Shown here: positions 1 to 6,231 of the stretch, in pieces
How the letters are laid out: the number at the start of each line of letters is the position of its first letter
Numbering within the stretch: the stretch's first letter is position 1
Assembly (NCBI GenBank): GCA_902488785.1
Contig: CABTXJ010000043.1
Coordinates: 1-6,263 of the forward strand
Direction of reading: 5' to 3'
DNA: 6,263 nucleotides
Source of the DNA: an uncultured Eubacteriales bacterium
GTDB taxonomy: Bacteria > Bacillota > Clostridia > TANB77 > CAG-508
Program-made: the position numbers and the translations under genes
Notes under the pieces: model-generated
What the model saw: only the letters and a program-made list of their open reading frames with translations
The model's database searches: none
Told to the model about the DNA's origin: nothing

Positions 1-241
1 CTTTTGATTCTAATTTTTCTATTATTTTTAAATCTTCAATGTAATATTTTTCATTCAATTTTAAAATTAAATCTTTAGATAGGTTTGTCATTTCATCAAA
101 TGTTACTACATTCTTTTTATATAGCCATTCATATATTTGTTTAGCCCTATATTCCTTTTCAGAAATAGCAACCATTTCTTTTTTTAAATCATCTAAAGTA
201 TAATTTTTTATTCCTTTTTTATTTACTATTGTATATGCCAT
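1..241 (-). CDS. rlmN: RlmN, dual-specificity 23S rRNA/tRNA adenine-C2 methyltransferase, N-terminal part (runs off window)
   Basis: Only the first 80 codons are present; the gene continues beyond position 1. RlmN is a cytoplasmic radical-SAM enzyme that methylates C2 of A2503 in 23S rRNA and of A37 in some tRNAs. Visible are the family's N-terminal helical domain hallmarks: YTLDDLKKEM (residues 14-23), YRAKQIYEWLYKK (31-43) and TFDEMTNLSKDL (47-58), followed by LKIIEKLESK, which leads into the catalytic domain in family members. The radical-SAM CxxxCxxC motif would lie outside the window, so activity cannot be judged. The ATG at 241-239 is chosen because an in-frame TAA lies four codons upstream and the conserved block begins at residue 14. 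No good Shine-Dalgarno sequence sits in the 20 nt before it. Identification is from recognised family motifs and is firm despite truncation. Confidence 0.93.
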   Translation of the reverse strand, partial: MAYTIVNKKGIKNYTLDDLKKEMVAISEKEYRAKQIYEWLYKKNVVTFDEMTNLSKDLILKLNEKYYIEDLKIIEKLESK

Positions 242-332
242 AATTCTATTTTTTATTATATATTTTATTATTTTACCTTTCAATATTTTTTATTTATTAT
301 TATTAATCTAAACATTATTTTAATATTAGTTT

Positions 333-361
333 ATTATATAACAAAGCGTATTCTACTGCAA
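333..361 (-). promoter_or_regulatory. Candidate sigma-A promoter for rlmN (proximal)
   Basis: On the minus strand TATAAT (338-333) lies 17 nt downstream of TTGCAG (361-356). The -10 is perfect but the -35 matches TTGACA at only three positions, and chance -10 boxes are common in DNA this A+T-rich. Transcription would start near 326, giving an untranslated leader of about 85 nt before rlmN. It sits downstream of the intrinsic terminator of the preceding gene, so rlmN needs some promoter in this interval. Confidence 0.3.
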
Positions 362-390
362 ATTATATCTATTATATAAATTAAGTTTAA
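362..390 (-). promoter_or_regulatory. Candidate sigma-A promoter for rlmN (distal)
   Basis: A second minus-strand TATAAT (367-362) is preceded at 17 nt by TTAAAC (390-385), again a half-matching -35. It is an alternative or additional promoter to the proximal candidate. The sequence does not decide between them. Confidence 0.25.
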
Positions 391-442
391 GTTAATTTTA
401 AAGAAATTAATAAAGTATATATAATTTTAACATAACCATTTT

Positions 443-492
443 AAAAAAGTAGCAATACATAATACAAAGCGGTGCTTTTATGTATTGCCACT
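443..492 (-). terminator. Intrinsic terminator after the 664-residue membrane-protein gene
   Basis: On the minus strand a 14-nt arm starting AGTGGCAATACATA (492-479) pairs with TATGTATTGCTACT (461-448). An inner 5-bp stem, AAAGC-ACC-GCTTT, continues it, leaving a small GTAT bulge. A run of six T follows (448-443). One pair is G-U on the minus strand but A-C on the plus strand. That asymmetry, the T run and the position 37 nt past the stop codon all point to minus-strand termination. Confidence 0.88.
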
Positions 493-529
493 ATATTAAT
501 TATTCATTAATAATAATTATCATTATATA

Positions 530-2524
530 TTAAATATAATCTTCTTCTACACTTTTACCCAATACTCCTATAGAAAATGGTATAAGTACTGTTGCCGTAG
601 TAAATAGTGGAAGTATATATCTTGTTTCACCTGCTACTGGTGAAAATAGTACAGATATGTATATACTAATAAGTGGCAGAAATGCTACCATATATATGTA
701 TTTTTTCTTGTATATAACATACATAAATGAAGCGATTACAAAGTATAATACATATGCAATATTTAAAAATAATGAAAATACTGGTATTTGACCATAATAC
801 ATACTATTTGTATATTTTATTATCTTTCCACTTTTGTCTATTTTAGGATCTGGATATATATCAACTTTTCCAAATCCACCATTATTATTATCTTCTACCG
901 CCTTATATACTGGTACTAACAGTTGGTAGTTTGGATAGTAGTATAGGTAGGTTTGTGAAAATACAGCCTGCAAACTATCTAGCTTAAATCTTCTAATAAT
1001 GTCCATAGCAAAGCATACAAATTCTTTTTCATTTTTAACTATTTCTTCTTCTACTAATGCATTTTTAATTGGATCTGCAAACCATGGATTATAGTCTTTT
1101 TTTATCTTTTCTATTTTTTCTTCTTGTGTTAAATCAAAACTATAGAAGAACTTATTTATCTTTTCTCTATCTTCTTTAGTAAGCTCCTCTTCATGTTCTC
1201 TTACATTTCTTCCTACTATCTGTGCTAGTATACTATATTTTTCTATACTATTTCCTTTTCCAACACCTGCATAAGTAGTTAATGCTTTAATTGTACCTGT
1301 ATATACAACAATTGATAATACAAATGCAAATATTACTTTTGCAATTTGATTTTTTTTAATTGTTTCTACCCTTCTTACTTGTCCATCTTTCCTACTTACT
1401 ACATATTTCTTATTAAATAAATATAGAAATAATAATAGTATTGGTAGTATTAGTACATATGCATACAGCGCATTGTGCCTATAGAATAACGAAAGTAATA
1501 TTAATATTGCAAATACTACAATATTGCTATTTTTTGCAAAATATTCTTTGGTATTTGAAACTATATCAATTAAATGCATTGTCATAAGTAGTATTATCAT
1601 AGAAAATGTAATGTCTTTGTGCCCCATCATTGCATGTTGTGCTACCGGTTGGTAGAACATAAAAAATAGTAACAATATTTTCCTATATGTAATAGGCGCC
1701 TTCTTTTTAGCTAAATAATATAATACGTATGAACATACAATGCTTGCAAGTATCATTTTAACTACACTTACTAGTAATACTCCGGCATTGTAACTGCCAA
1801 ACATCCTATTTCCTAATTCAACAATACCTCCATATAGTAGTGTATGAAGTAATGGATGGTCGTTTATGTATCTACCGTTAATTACTTGTGTTATCTGATA
1901 CTTGTTATCAAATGTACATAGTCCTGGGTATCTTGCAAGTAATGTAGGTATCCATGCCATCAATAATAATATTGTAACTATTATTAGTGATTTTTTATTT
2001 GCAGATAGTACATAACTTCCCTTACTATTATTGCAGTAACTATCTTCTTTGCATAGTCTTGTTTTTCTTTTACCATCTATTTTTTCAAAAATGTTAAATA
2101 ATACTATTAGTGCATTTTTAGCAAATATTGTAACTCCAATATTTGTTAAAAGAATATACATTACTATTTTTTTGGTAATAATTATTTTAGTGTTTGAAAA
2201 AGATAATAAATTTGGATCAAATGTAACTAAGCTAAGTCTACCTATTACAACAAATATTGATATTAAGATACCAAATATATATGAAACTATGAGTAGTCTT
2301 TTAGCGTCCTTCTTATCATATTTCCTTTTCTCTTTTAATATATTATATGAGTTATATAATATAATTAGTGTAAGTGGGAATATGAACATACTCATTTTTA
2401 TATAATCAAATTCATTGCTTTTAAAATTATATCTAGTATCTAATGCGTATGTAGATATAGCAGACATTATAATTACAAGTATAATCATATTTTGACTAAC
2501 TATATTATGTATTTTTTCTTTCAA
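530..2524 (-). CDS. Polytopic membrane protein, DUF6020-like, possible GT-C-type glycosyltransferase
   Basis: This 664-residue protein has roughly 12-13 hydrophobic segments (about 11-28, 44-60, 77-96, 118-146, 179-197, 247-270, 282-296, 305-321, 335-370, 397-415, 580-603, 609-630, 635-655) and one large soluble region at about 416-578, probably extracellular. Conserved-looking motifs are W191-P193, YPG 199-201 followed by D206 and Q210, HPLLHT 223-228, GHKD 301-304, RHN 349-351 and GETRY 632-636. The YPG-D-Q-HP-HT pattern is what I recall for DUF6020, a Firmicutes membrane family. An acidic residue in an outer loop after a membrane helix recalls GT-C transferases that use lipid-linked sugars, but that function is inference. 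The start is TTG (2524-2522), chosen because AAGGAGG lies 5 nt upstream and the N-terminus KEKIHN precedes the first membrane segment. It follows the tRNA-Leu terminator and ends at its own terminator, so it is probably monocistronic. I am sure it is a real membrane protein and moderately sure of the family; no substrate can be named. Confidence 0.85.
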   Translation of the reverse strand: MKEKIHNIVSQNMIILVIIMSAISTYALDTRYNFKSNEFDYIKMSMFIFPLTLIILYNSYNILKEKRKYDKKDAKRLLIVSYIFGILISIFVVIGRLSLVTFDPNLLSFSNTKIIITKKIVMYILLTNIGVTIFAKNALIVLFNIFEKIDGKRKTRLCKEDSYCNNSKGSYVLSANKKSLIIVTILLLMAWIPTLLARYPGLCTFDNKYQITQVINGRYINDHPLLHTLLYGGIVELGNRMFGSYNAGVLLVSVVKMILASIVCSYVLYYLAKKKAPITYRKILLLFFMFYQPVAQHAMMGHKDITFSMIILLMTMHLIDIVSNTKEYFAKNSNIVVFAILILLSLFYRHNALYAYVLILPILLLFLYLFNKKYVVSRKDGQVRRVETIKKNQIAKVIFAFVLSIVVYTGTIKALTTYAGVGKGNSIEKYSILAQIVGRNVREHEEELTKEDREKINKFFYSFDLTQEEKIEKIKKDYNPWFADPIKNALVEEEIVKNEKEFVCFAMDIIRRFKLDSLQAVFSQTYLYYYPNYQLLVPVYKAVEDNNNGGFGKVDIYPDPKIDKSGKIIKYTNSMYYGQIPVFSLFLNIAYVLYFVIASFMYVIYKKKYIYMVAFLPLISIYISVLFSPVAGETRYILPLFTTATVLIPFSIGVLGKSVEEDYI

Positions 2525-2529
2525 GTTTT

Positions 2530-2536
2530 CCTCCTT
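2530..2536 (-). promoter_or_regulatory. Consensus ribosome-binding site that fixes a TTG start
   Basis: AAGGAGG on the minus strand is a full match to the anti-Shine-Dalgarno complement. It is separated by AAAAC (5 nt) from the TTG at 2524-2522. This supports the non-ATG start of the 664-residue membrane protein and suggests efficient initiation despite TTG. Confidence 0.88.
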
Positions 2537-2552
2537 AATTTCTAATACATCT

Positions 2553-2581
2553 ATTATACTGTATATATATTATTTTTTGTA
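2553..2581 (-). promoter_or_regulatory. Candidate promoter for the 664-residue membrane-protein gene
   Basis: TATAAT (2558-2553) lies about 29 nt before the coding start. At 17 nt spacing the -35 is TACAAA (2581-2576), a poor match. The site lies between the tRNA-Leu terminator (ending at 2606) and the ribosome-binding site, where a promoter is needed. The strong -10 with a weak -35 makes it plausible but unproven. Confidence 0.4.
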
Positions 2582-2605
2582 TATGTATGACTATCATAAT
2601 TGCAT

Positions 2606-2631
2606 AAAAAAATAGTACCTAAAAGGTACTA
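2606..2631 (-). terminator. Intrinsic terminator of tRNA-Leu
   Basis: On the minus strand TAGTACCT (2631-2624), loop TTT and AGGTACTA (2620-2613) form a perfect 8-bp stem, followed by seven T (2612-2606). The stem begins 3 nt after the encoded CCA, so the tRNA transcript has almost no 3' trailer other than the terminator. Confidence 0.93.
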
Positions 2632-2634
2632 CTG

Positions 2635-2718
2635 TGGTGCGACTAAGAGGACTTGAACCTCCACGTCATAGACACTAGATTCTAAGTCTAGCGCGTCTAC
2701 CAGTTCCGCCATAGTCGC
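2635..2718 (-). tRNA. tRNA-Leu (anticodon UAG)
   Basis: This 84-nt class II tRNA carries an encoded CCA end. The acceptor arms GCGACTA and TAGTCGC pair perfectly, with discriminator A (2638) before CCA (2637-2635). The D-arm contains the AACTGGTAGACGC region typical of bacterial leucine tRNAs. The anticodon stem CTAGA/TCTAG encloses loop CTTAGAA, giving anticodon TAG (complement of 2682-2684), which reads CUN leucine codons, mainly CUA and CUG. A long variable arm (about TGTCTATGACGTG) is the leucine hallmark here. The T-arm loop is TTCAAGT. Its own promoter and terminator make it a stand-alone unit between two protein-coding units on the same strand. The identity is unambiguous from anticodon and variable arm. 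Confidence 0.98.
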
Positions 2719-2731
2719 ATAACATATATAC

Positions 2732-2760
2732 ATTATAATGCAACTAAATATTCTTGTCAA
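2732..2760 (-). promoter_or_regulatory. Perfect-consensus sigma-A promoter of tRNA-Leu
   Basis: TTGACA (2760-2755), a 17-nt spacer and TATAAT (2737-2732) match the vegetative promoter consensus at all twelve positions. Transcription would start near 2725, only about 7 nt before the mature tRNA 5' end, leaving a very short leader for RNase P. A consensus promoter is expected for a constitutively and strongly expressed stable RNA. Confidence 0.94.
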
Positions 2761-2833
2761 TGCATATATGGTATTTTTCTTAAATTTCTCTTTCATCATT
2801 ATTATCTAAATAAGTAATAATTTTTACTAATTA

Positions 2834-3358
2834 TTATTTAAGTCTAACTACTATAGTTACTATATCTTCTTTCTTACCCAATAATCCATCTATCTTTTTC
2901 ATAATTCTTAAAAACATATTATCTTTTTTAATTTTAGTTTCTTTTTCTTTTGTTTTTTCTTCATTTTCTTTAGCAATTATTTTAATATATTGTATTTGTT
3001 CTTGTTCTTCTTTGCTTTTTTCTTCTTTCCTATCTTGTATACTTGCAACCAATTCTTCATTTGACACATCATAGCTTAATTTTTTGTTTTCTAGATACAA
3101 TTCTTGTATATCATGTATATCTTTTTCTTTTCCTCTGACTATAATATTATCTTCTTTTCTTTCTGCAGTATATGCATTACTATAATCTTTCATATTATAT
3201 ATACTATATATCGAATAATATACGAAAGAAAATATTATTAATAAAAGAAATATTAATGATATTGCTCTTAACCACTTGCTTTTTTCTACTACTTCTTCTT
3301 GTATATCTTTATTTTCTTTTTCTTGTTTATTTTTTATTTCTTCTATTTCTTCTTTCAT
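2834..3358 (-). CDS. Small single-pass membrane protein, highly charged, unknown function
   Basis: I do not recognise a family for this 174-residue protein. Residues 1-28 are very rich in Glu and Lys, and a single hydrophobic segment spans about 30-52 (WLRAISLIFLLL onward). A Lys/Glu-rich helical region follows at about 105-147, and the C-terminus is amphipathic (MFLRIMKKIDGLLGKKEDIVTIVVRLK region, 148-174). Topology from the membrane-segment flanks is not clear-cut. It starts at ATG 3358, 2 nt after the deacetylase stop, with an AAGGA site 5 nt upstream that overlaps the deacetylase stop region, so the two are almost certainly co-transcribed. The bitopic, coil-prone architecture loosely recalls FtsL/DivIC-type or anchoring proteins, but I see no diagnostic motif. 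It is the last gene of the apparent operon and lacks a convincing terminator. The gene is probable; its function is unknown. Confidence 0.75.
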   Translation of the reverse strand: MKEEIEEIKNKQEKENKDIQEEVVEKSKWLRAISLIFLLLIIFSFVYYSIYSIYNMKDYSNAYTAERKEDNIIVRGKEKDIHDIQELYLENKKLSYDVSNEELVASIQDRKEEKSKEEQEQIQYIKIIAKENEEKTKEKETKIKKDNMFLRIMKKIDGLLGKKEDIVTIVVRLK

Positions 3359-3360
3359 AT

Positions 3361-4341
3361 CTATCCTTGTTGTTCTTCTTTTTTAAATATTTCATAAAAA
3401 TTATGGAATGTATACCCTTCATCTTTTAATGTTTTAATAACTTGTCTTAGTGTTTCCGGTGTATATTTTTTATCTCCTGCATCATGCATAAGTACTATTA
3501 GATTTCTATCTTTTGATCTTGTATCATTAAATTCCTTCATTTGTGATTCTACTGAATTATTCCCTGCTGCATCTCCAGTTAAACAATTCCAATTAGTTGA
3601 TGCTATATTTTTTTCTGTAAGCATTGCTTTAGCTTTTTGCTTAACATTATGGCTTTTTCCTCCATATGACCCACCAGGAAATCTAAATAGGAAAGTATTA
3701 TATTCTTGTCCTAAAACTTCTTTTATTGCTCCTTCACATCTATTATATTCATCTATTACCGCATCTGTTGAAGAATATATTTTATCATATTCATGTGAAT
3801 AAGAATGATTTGCTATATAGTGCCCTTCTTCTTTTTCCCTTTTTAATATTTCAGGATTAATTTTAACCATCTTTCCTAAAACAAAAAAAGTTGCTTTTAC
3901 ATTTTCTTCTTTTAATACATCTAATATTTGAGGAGTAATCTTTGATGGTCCGTCATCAAATGTTAAAAATACTTTCTTTTCTTTGCCTGAATATATAGCT
4001 CCAACCACTTCTGCTGCATTTGGTATATTAGATGGAATATTTTCTCTTTTCTTTCTTTCCTCTTCTTCTTTTCTTTTTTGCTCTTCTGCTATTTTTCTCT
4101 CTTCTTCTTTTGCTTTTTCTTCAGTTATTTCTCTTTCTCTTTTTTCTACCATCTTATTATATTTTATATTACTAAAAATAATTGTAAAAACTGAAATAGC
4201 AATAACTAGCAAGCATATAATAGAAATTATTTTTATTCTATTTAATTTTTGGCTATCACTATTAGCATACATTTTAATTAACTTATTTTTAACTATTTTT
4301 AACTTATTATTATTTGAATTTCCTAATAGTTCATATTCCAT
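3361..4341 (-). CDS. Membrane-anchored NodB-type polysaccharide deacetylase (peptidoglycan GlcNAc deacetylase-like)
   Basis: This 326-residue CE4-family protein has a basic cytoplasmic N-terminus (1-36), one membrane segment (about 37-58) and a Lys/Glu-rich helical stalk (about 61-102). An extracellular NodB domain follows (about 121-316). Motif 1 is TFDDGP 127-132, with D129 the expected catalytic base and D130 a metal ligand. Motif 2 is NHSYSH, giving metal ligands H179 and H183. Motif 3 is RFPGG 220-224; motif 4 is NWNCLTGD 250-257; motif 5 is LMHD 284-287. All core residues are present, so it is probably an active metal-dependent N- or O-deacetylase. Relatives such as PgdA de-N-acetylate peptidoglycan and raise lysozyme resistance, but the substrate here is inferred. 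In motif 4 Asn250 precedes Trp where many relatives have Asp. The ATG at 4341 has GGAAAGAGG upstream, its AGAGG part 6 nt away. It lies 48 nt after the phosphoesterase and 2 nt before the small membrane protein. Confidence 0.93.
   Translation of the reverse strand: MEYELLGNSNNNKLKIVKNKLIKMYANSDSQKLNRIKIISIICLLVIAISVFTIIFSNIKYNKMVEKREREITEEKAKEEERKIAEEQKRKEEEERKKRENIPSNIPNAAEVVGAIYSGKEKKVFLTFDDGPSKITPQILDVLKEENVKATFFVLGKMVKINPEILKREKEEGHYIANHSYSHEYDKIYSSTDAVIDEYNRCEGAIKEVLGQEYNTFLFRFPGGSYGGKSHNVKQKAKAMLTEKNIASTNWNCLTGDAAGNNSVESQMKEFNDTRSKDRNLIVLMHDAGDKKYTPETLRQVIKTLKDEGYTFHNFYEIFKKEEQQG
3364..3368 (-). promoter_or_regulatory. Ribosome-binding site inside the end of the deacetylase gene
   Basis: AAGGA on the minus strand lies in the last sense codons of the deacetylase (CAA GGA TAG), 5 nt before the ATG of the 174-residue protein. 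Stop and start are separated by just AT. This arrangement allows translational coupling and is the main support for the downstream gene's start. Confidence 0.75.
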
Positions 4342-4347
4342 CTTATG

Positions 4348-4358
4348 CCTCTTTCCTT
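4348..4358 (-). promoter_or_regulatory. Ribosome-binding site of the NodB deacetylase gene
   Basis: The minus strand reads AAGGAAAGAGG, with the AGAGG part 6 nt before the ATG at 4341. It contains GGAAAGAGG, the same 9-mer found before the ATA start of tsaD, which helps validate that unusual start. Confidence 0.75.
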
Positions 4359-4389
4359 ATATATGTTTAATACTTAATTAATTTAATCA

Positions 4390-5172
4390 CTATATCTTAG
4401 TTAATTTGAAATTAGTGTAATCTCCAGATATCAAAGAAAAATCTATTCCCATATAATTTCCTTGTATGGCTTCACTATGGCTATCACCATGTAAATGACC
4501 ATAATAGCATTTTGTTATATTATTTTTCTTTAATACTTCTATATAGTCAACATCTTCTATCATTTGTTTTTTTTCTTCTTCAGTAATATCTAAACTATTT
4601 AAATAGTTTAAATATCTTTTTTTTACATCTTCCCTATATATTGGCGGGTAATGAAGTACACAAACTTTTCTGATTTTGTTTTTTTCTTCATCTGGGATAT
4701 TTTTTAATTGTTTTTCTAAGGATACTATAGAATTTTCAAGTCTTAGCTTTTCTCTTCTAATATTTGTAAATTCTTCTTCAGGATTTAATGTACTCCACCC
4801 TTTAGCTCCTACTACTGCTACATCTTCTATAATATATGAATTATTATATATAAAATGAATATTTTCTATTCCATTTTCTTTTAAAAATCTATCCATTTTA
4901 GAAATAGTATTCCACCAAAAGTCATGATTACCTCTTAATATATACTTTGTTCCAGGAAGCTCATCTATATATTTAAAATCTTCTAGTGCTTCTTCCATAT
5001 TCATTGCCCATGAAAAGTCACCAGCTATTATAACACTATCATTTTCTTTTACAGTTTCTAGCCAGTTTTTTCTTATTTTTTCCATGTAGTTATCCCAAAG
5101 TGTTCCAAACACTTCCATTGACTTATTGTTATCACCTATTGCAAGGTGTGTATCTCCTATTATATATACCAT
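4390..5172 (-). CDS. Calcineurin-like metallophosphoesterase (COG1768-type predicted phosphohydrolase)
   Basis: This 260-residue cytoplasmic protein has no signal peptide or membrane segment. It carries the complete dinuclear-metal phosphoesterase signature: GDTHL 6-10 (D7, H9), GDFSW 51-55 (D52), GNHD 81-84 (N82, H83), LHYPP 173-177 (H174) and GHLH 225-228 (H226, H228). GDTHL at the N-terminus together with GDFSWAM and GNHDFWW fits the COG1768 group of predicted phosphohydrolases. The natural substrate of that group is not established to my knowledge. A charged insertion at about 134-170 and another at 185-210 lie between the conserved motifs. The ATG at 5172 places the first motif at residue 6, as usual for the fold; the ribosome-binding site is weak (AGAAGAT). 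It lies 52 nt after tsaD and 48 nt before the deacetylase. The fold and metal-site call is secure; the specific reaction is not. Confidence 0.93.
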   Translation of the reverse strand: MVYIIGDTHLAIGDNNKSMEVFGTLWDNYMEKIRKNWLETVKENDSVIIAGDFSWAMNMEEALEDFKYIDELPGTKYILRGNHDFWWNTISKMDRFLKENGIENIHFIYNNSYIIEDVAVVGAKGWSTLNPEEEFTNIRREKLRLENSIVSLEKQLKNIPDEEKNKIRKVCVLHYPPIYREDVKKRYLNYLNSLDITEEEKKQMIEDVDYIEVLKKNNITKCYYGHLHGDSHSEAIQGNYMGIDFSLISGDYTNFKLTKI

Positions 5173-5224
5173 ATCTTCTTTTCTTTTTTTATTATATTTT
5201 ACTATTTTATTTTATTCCATTATA

Positions 5225-6223
5225 CTATTTCAATATCAAATTTGGCTTTGCATCTACTGAGTAATCTGATATTATTCCATCCATGTAATTATAATATCCT
5301 GCAGATGCTATCATTGCTGCATTATCTGTACATAGTTTAATTGGTGGAAAATATACTTGTATTCCATCTTCTTTTAATTTTTCAAATTCTGCTCTAATAT
5401 ATGAGTTTGCAGATACTCCACCACATACTGCAACCTTATCTAAATTATATTCTTCTAATGCTTTTAATACTTTTTTAACTAATATTTCTGTTGTTACTTT
5501 TTCAAAACTATTTGCAAGGTCTGCATAATTTAGCTCTTCTTTGCTATTATGATTTAAATTAATTATTGCTGTTTTTATTCCACTAAAGCTAAAATCATAT
5601 CCATCCATATTAACTTTAGGAATCATATCATAATAACTAGGTTTTCCTTCTTTTGCAAGCTTATCCACTTTTGGTCCACCAGGATATCCAAGTCCTGCTA
5701 TTCTTGCAACTTTATCATATGCTTCCCCTATTGCATCATCTCTTGTTCTACCTAATATCTCTAAATCATTATAATCTTTAACATATACTAAATGTGTATG
5801 TCCACCTGATACAATTAGTGCAATAAATGGTGGTTTAAGTTCTTCATATGTTATATAATTTGCCGCTATATGTCCTTTCAAATGATGTGTTGCAACTAGT
5901 GGCTTATTGTATTTAAAAGAAAGCCCTTTTGCAAACGATAGCCCAACATGTAATGCTCCAACTAATCCAGGCCCTGAAGTAACAGCAATTGCAGTAATAT
6001 CATTCATTGTAACATCTGCATCTTCTAATGCCTTTTTTACAACATTTGATATTGCTTCAATATGCATTCTAGATGCTATTTCTGGTACCACTCCACCAAA
6101 AGTTTCATGTGTTGCAATTTGTGTATTAATTACATTAGATAATACTTTTCTACCATTTAAAACAACAGCTGCTGATGTTTCATCACAGCTTGATTCAATA
6201 CCTAATATATATATATCCTTTAT
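5225..6223 (-). CDS. tsaD: TsaD, tRNA N6-threonylcarbamoyladenosine (t6A37) transferase, with apparent ATA start
   Basis: TsaD transfers the threonylcarbamoyl group from TC-AMP (made by TsaC/TsaC2) to A37 of ANN-decoding tRNAs, working with TsaB and TsaE in the cytoplasm. With the ATA at 6223-6221 as start the protein has 332 residues, close to the usual 335-340. It shows the ASKHA nucleotide-binding start LGIESSCDET (7-16), FGGVVPEIASR (42-52), TSGPGLVGAL (82-91), metal ligands in HHLKGH (H114, H118), VSGGHTHL (138-145), the CGGVSANS loop (267-274) and D300 in CTDNAAM. All key residues are present. The next possible start in frame, GTG at 6091, would remove the first 44 residues including ESSCDET and cannot give a functional enzyme. 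No ATG, GTG, TTG or CTG occurs in frame between the upstream TAA (6259-6257) and that GTG. It is the first gene of the apparent operon within the window. Family certain; start codon likely but unusual. Confidence 0.95.
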   Translation of the reverse strand: MKDIYILGIESSCDETSAAVVLNGRKVLSNVINTQIATHETFGGVVPEIASRMHIEAISNVVKKALEDADVTMNDITAIAVTSGPGLVGALHVGLSFAKGLSFKYNKPLVATHHLKGHIAANYITYEELKPPFIALIVSGGHTHLVYVKDYNDLEILGRTRDDAIGEAYDKVARIAGLGYPGGPKVDKLAKEGKPSYYDMIPKVNMDGYDFSFSGIKTAIINLNHNSKEELNYADLANSFEKVTTEILVKKVLKALEEYNLDKVAVCGGVSANSYIRAEFEKLKEDGIQVYFPPIKLCTDNAAMIASAGYYNYMDGIISDYSVDAKPNLILK

Positions 6224-6231
6224 TTTATTTT

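Larger units (their letters stand above)
242..529. other. Intergenic region between rlmN and the 664-residue membrane-protein gene
   Basis: This 288-nt gap holds the intrinsic terminator of the upstream gene (443-492) and the two candidate rlmN promoters (333-390). The rest is nearly pure A/T sequence. I see no open reading frame with a start and ribosome-binding site, no tRNA and no recognisable riboswitch. The leader from about 326 to 242 contains no G+C-containing hairpin. Confidence 0.6.

Noticed and set aside
2049..2405. Plus-strand open frame of 118 codons
   Set aside because: It lies antisense within the 664-residue membrane-protein gene. Its hydrophobic translation is the expected mirror of that A/T-rich membrane coding sequence, and no promoter or ribosome-binding site supports it.
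2635..2796. Minus-strand open frame through the tRNA-Leu gene, including a MAELVDALDLESS-type peptide
   Set aside because: It is the translation of the tRNA and its promoter. This type of peptide is a known false protein call over leucine tRNAs; there is no convincing ribosome-binding site and the RNA gene explains the sequence.
2805..2840. Possible terminator after the 174-residue protein gene
   Set aside because: A TAATAATT/AATTATTA inverted repeat is present but is all A/T and is not followed by a T run, so it is too weak to call.
3172..4381. Plus-strand open frames at 3172-3429 and 3983-4381
   Set aside because: They are Leu/Phe/Ser-rich antisense shadows of the Lys/Glu-rich stretches in the deacetylase and the small membrane protein.
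5173..5224. Possible internal promoter between tsaD and the phosphoesterase gene
   Set aside because: TATAAT-like strings occur on the minus strand, but no matching -35 lies at 16-18 nt. Such strings are frequent by chance in this base composition.
5225..6091. tsaD beginning at the GTG at 6091
   Set aside because: This would delete 44 conserved residues including the nucleotide-binding ESSCDET motif. The same frame upstream encodes a perfect TsaD N-terminus, so the real start must be upstream.
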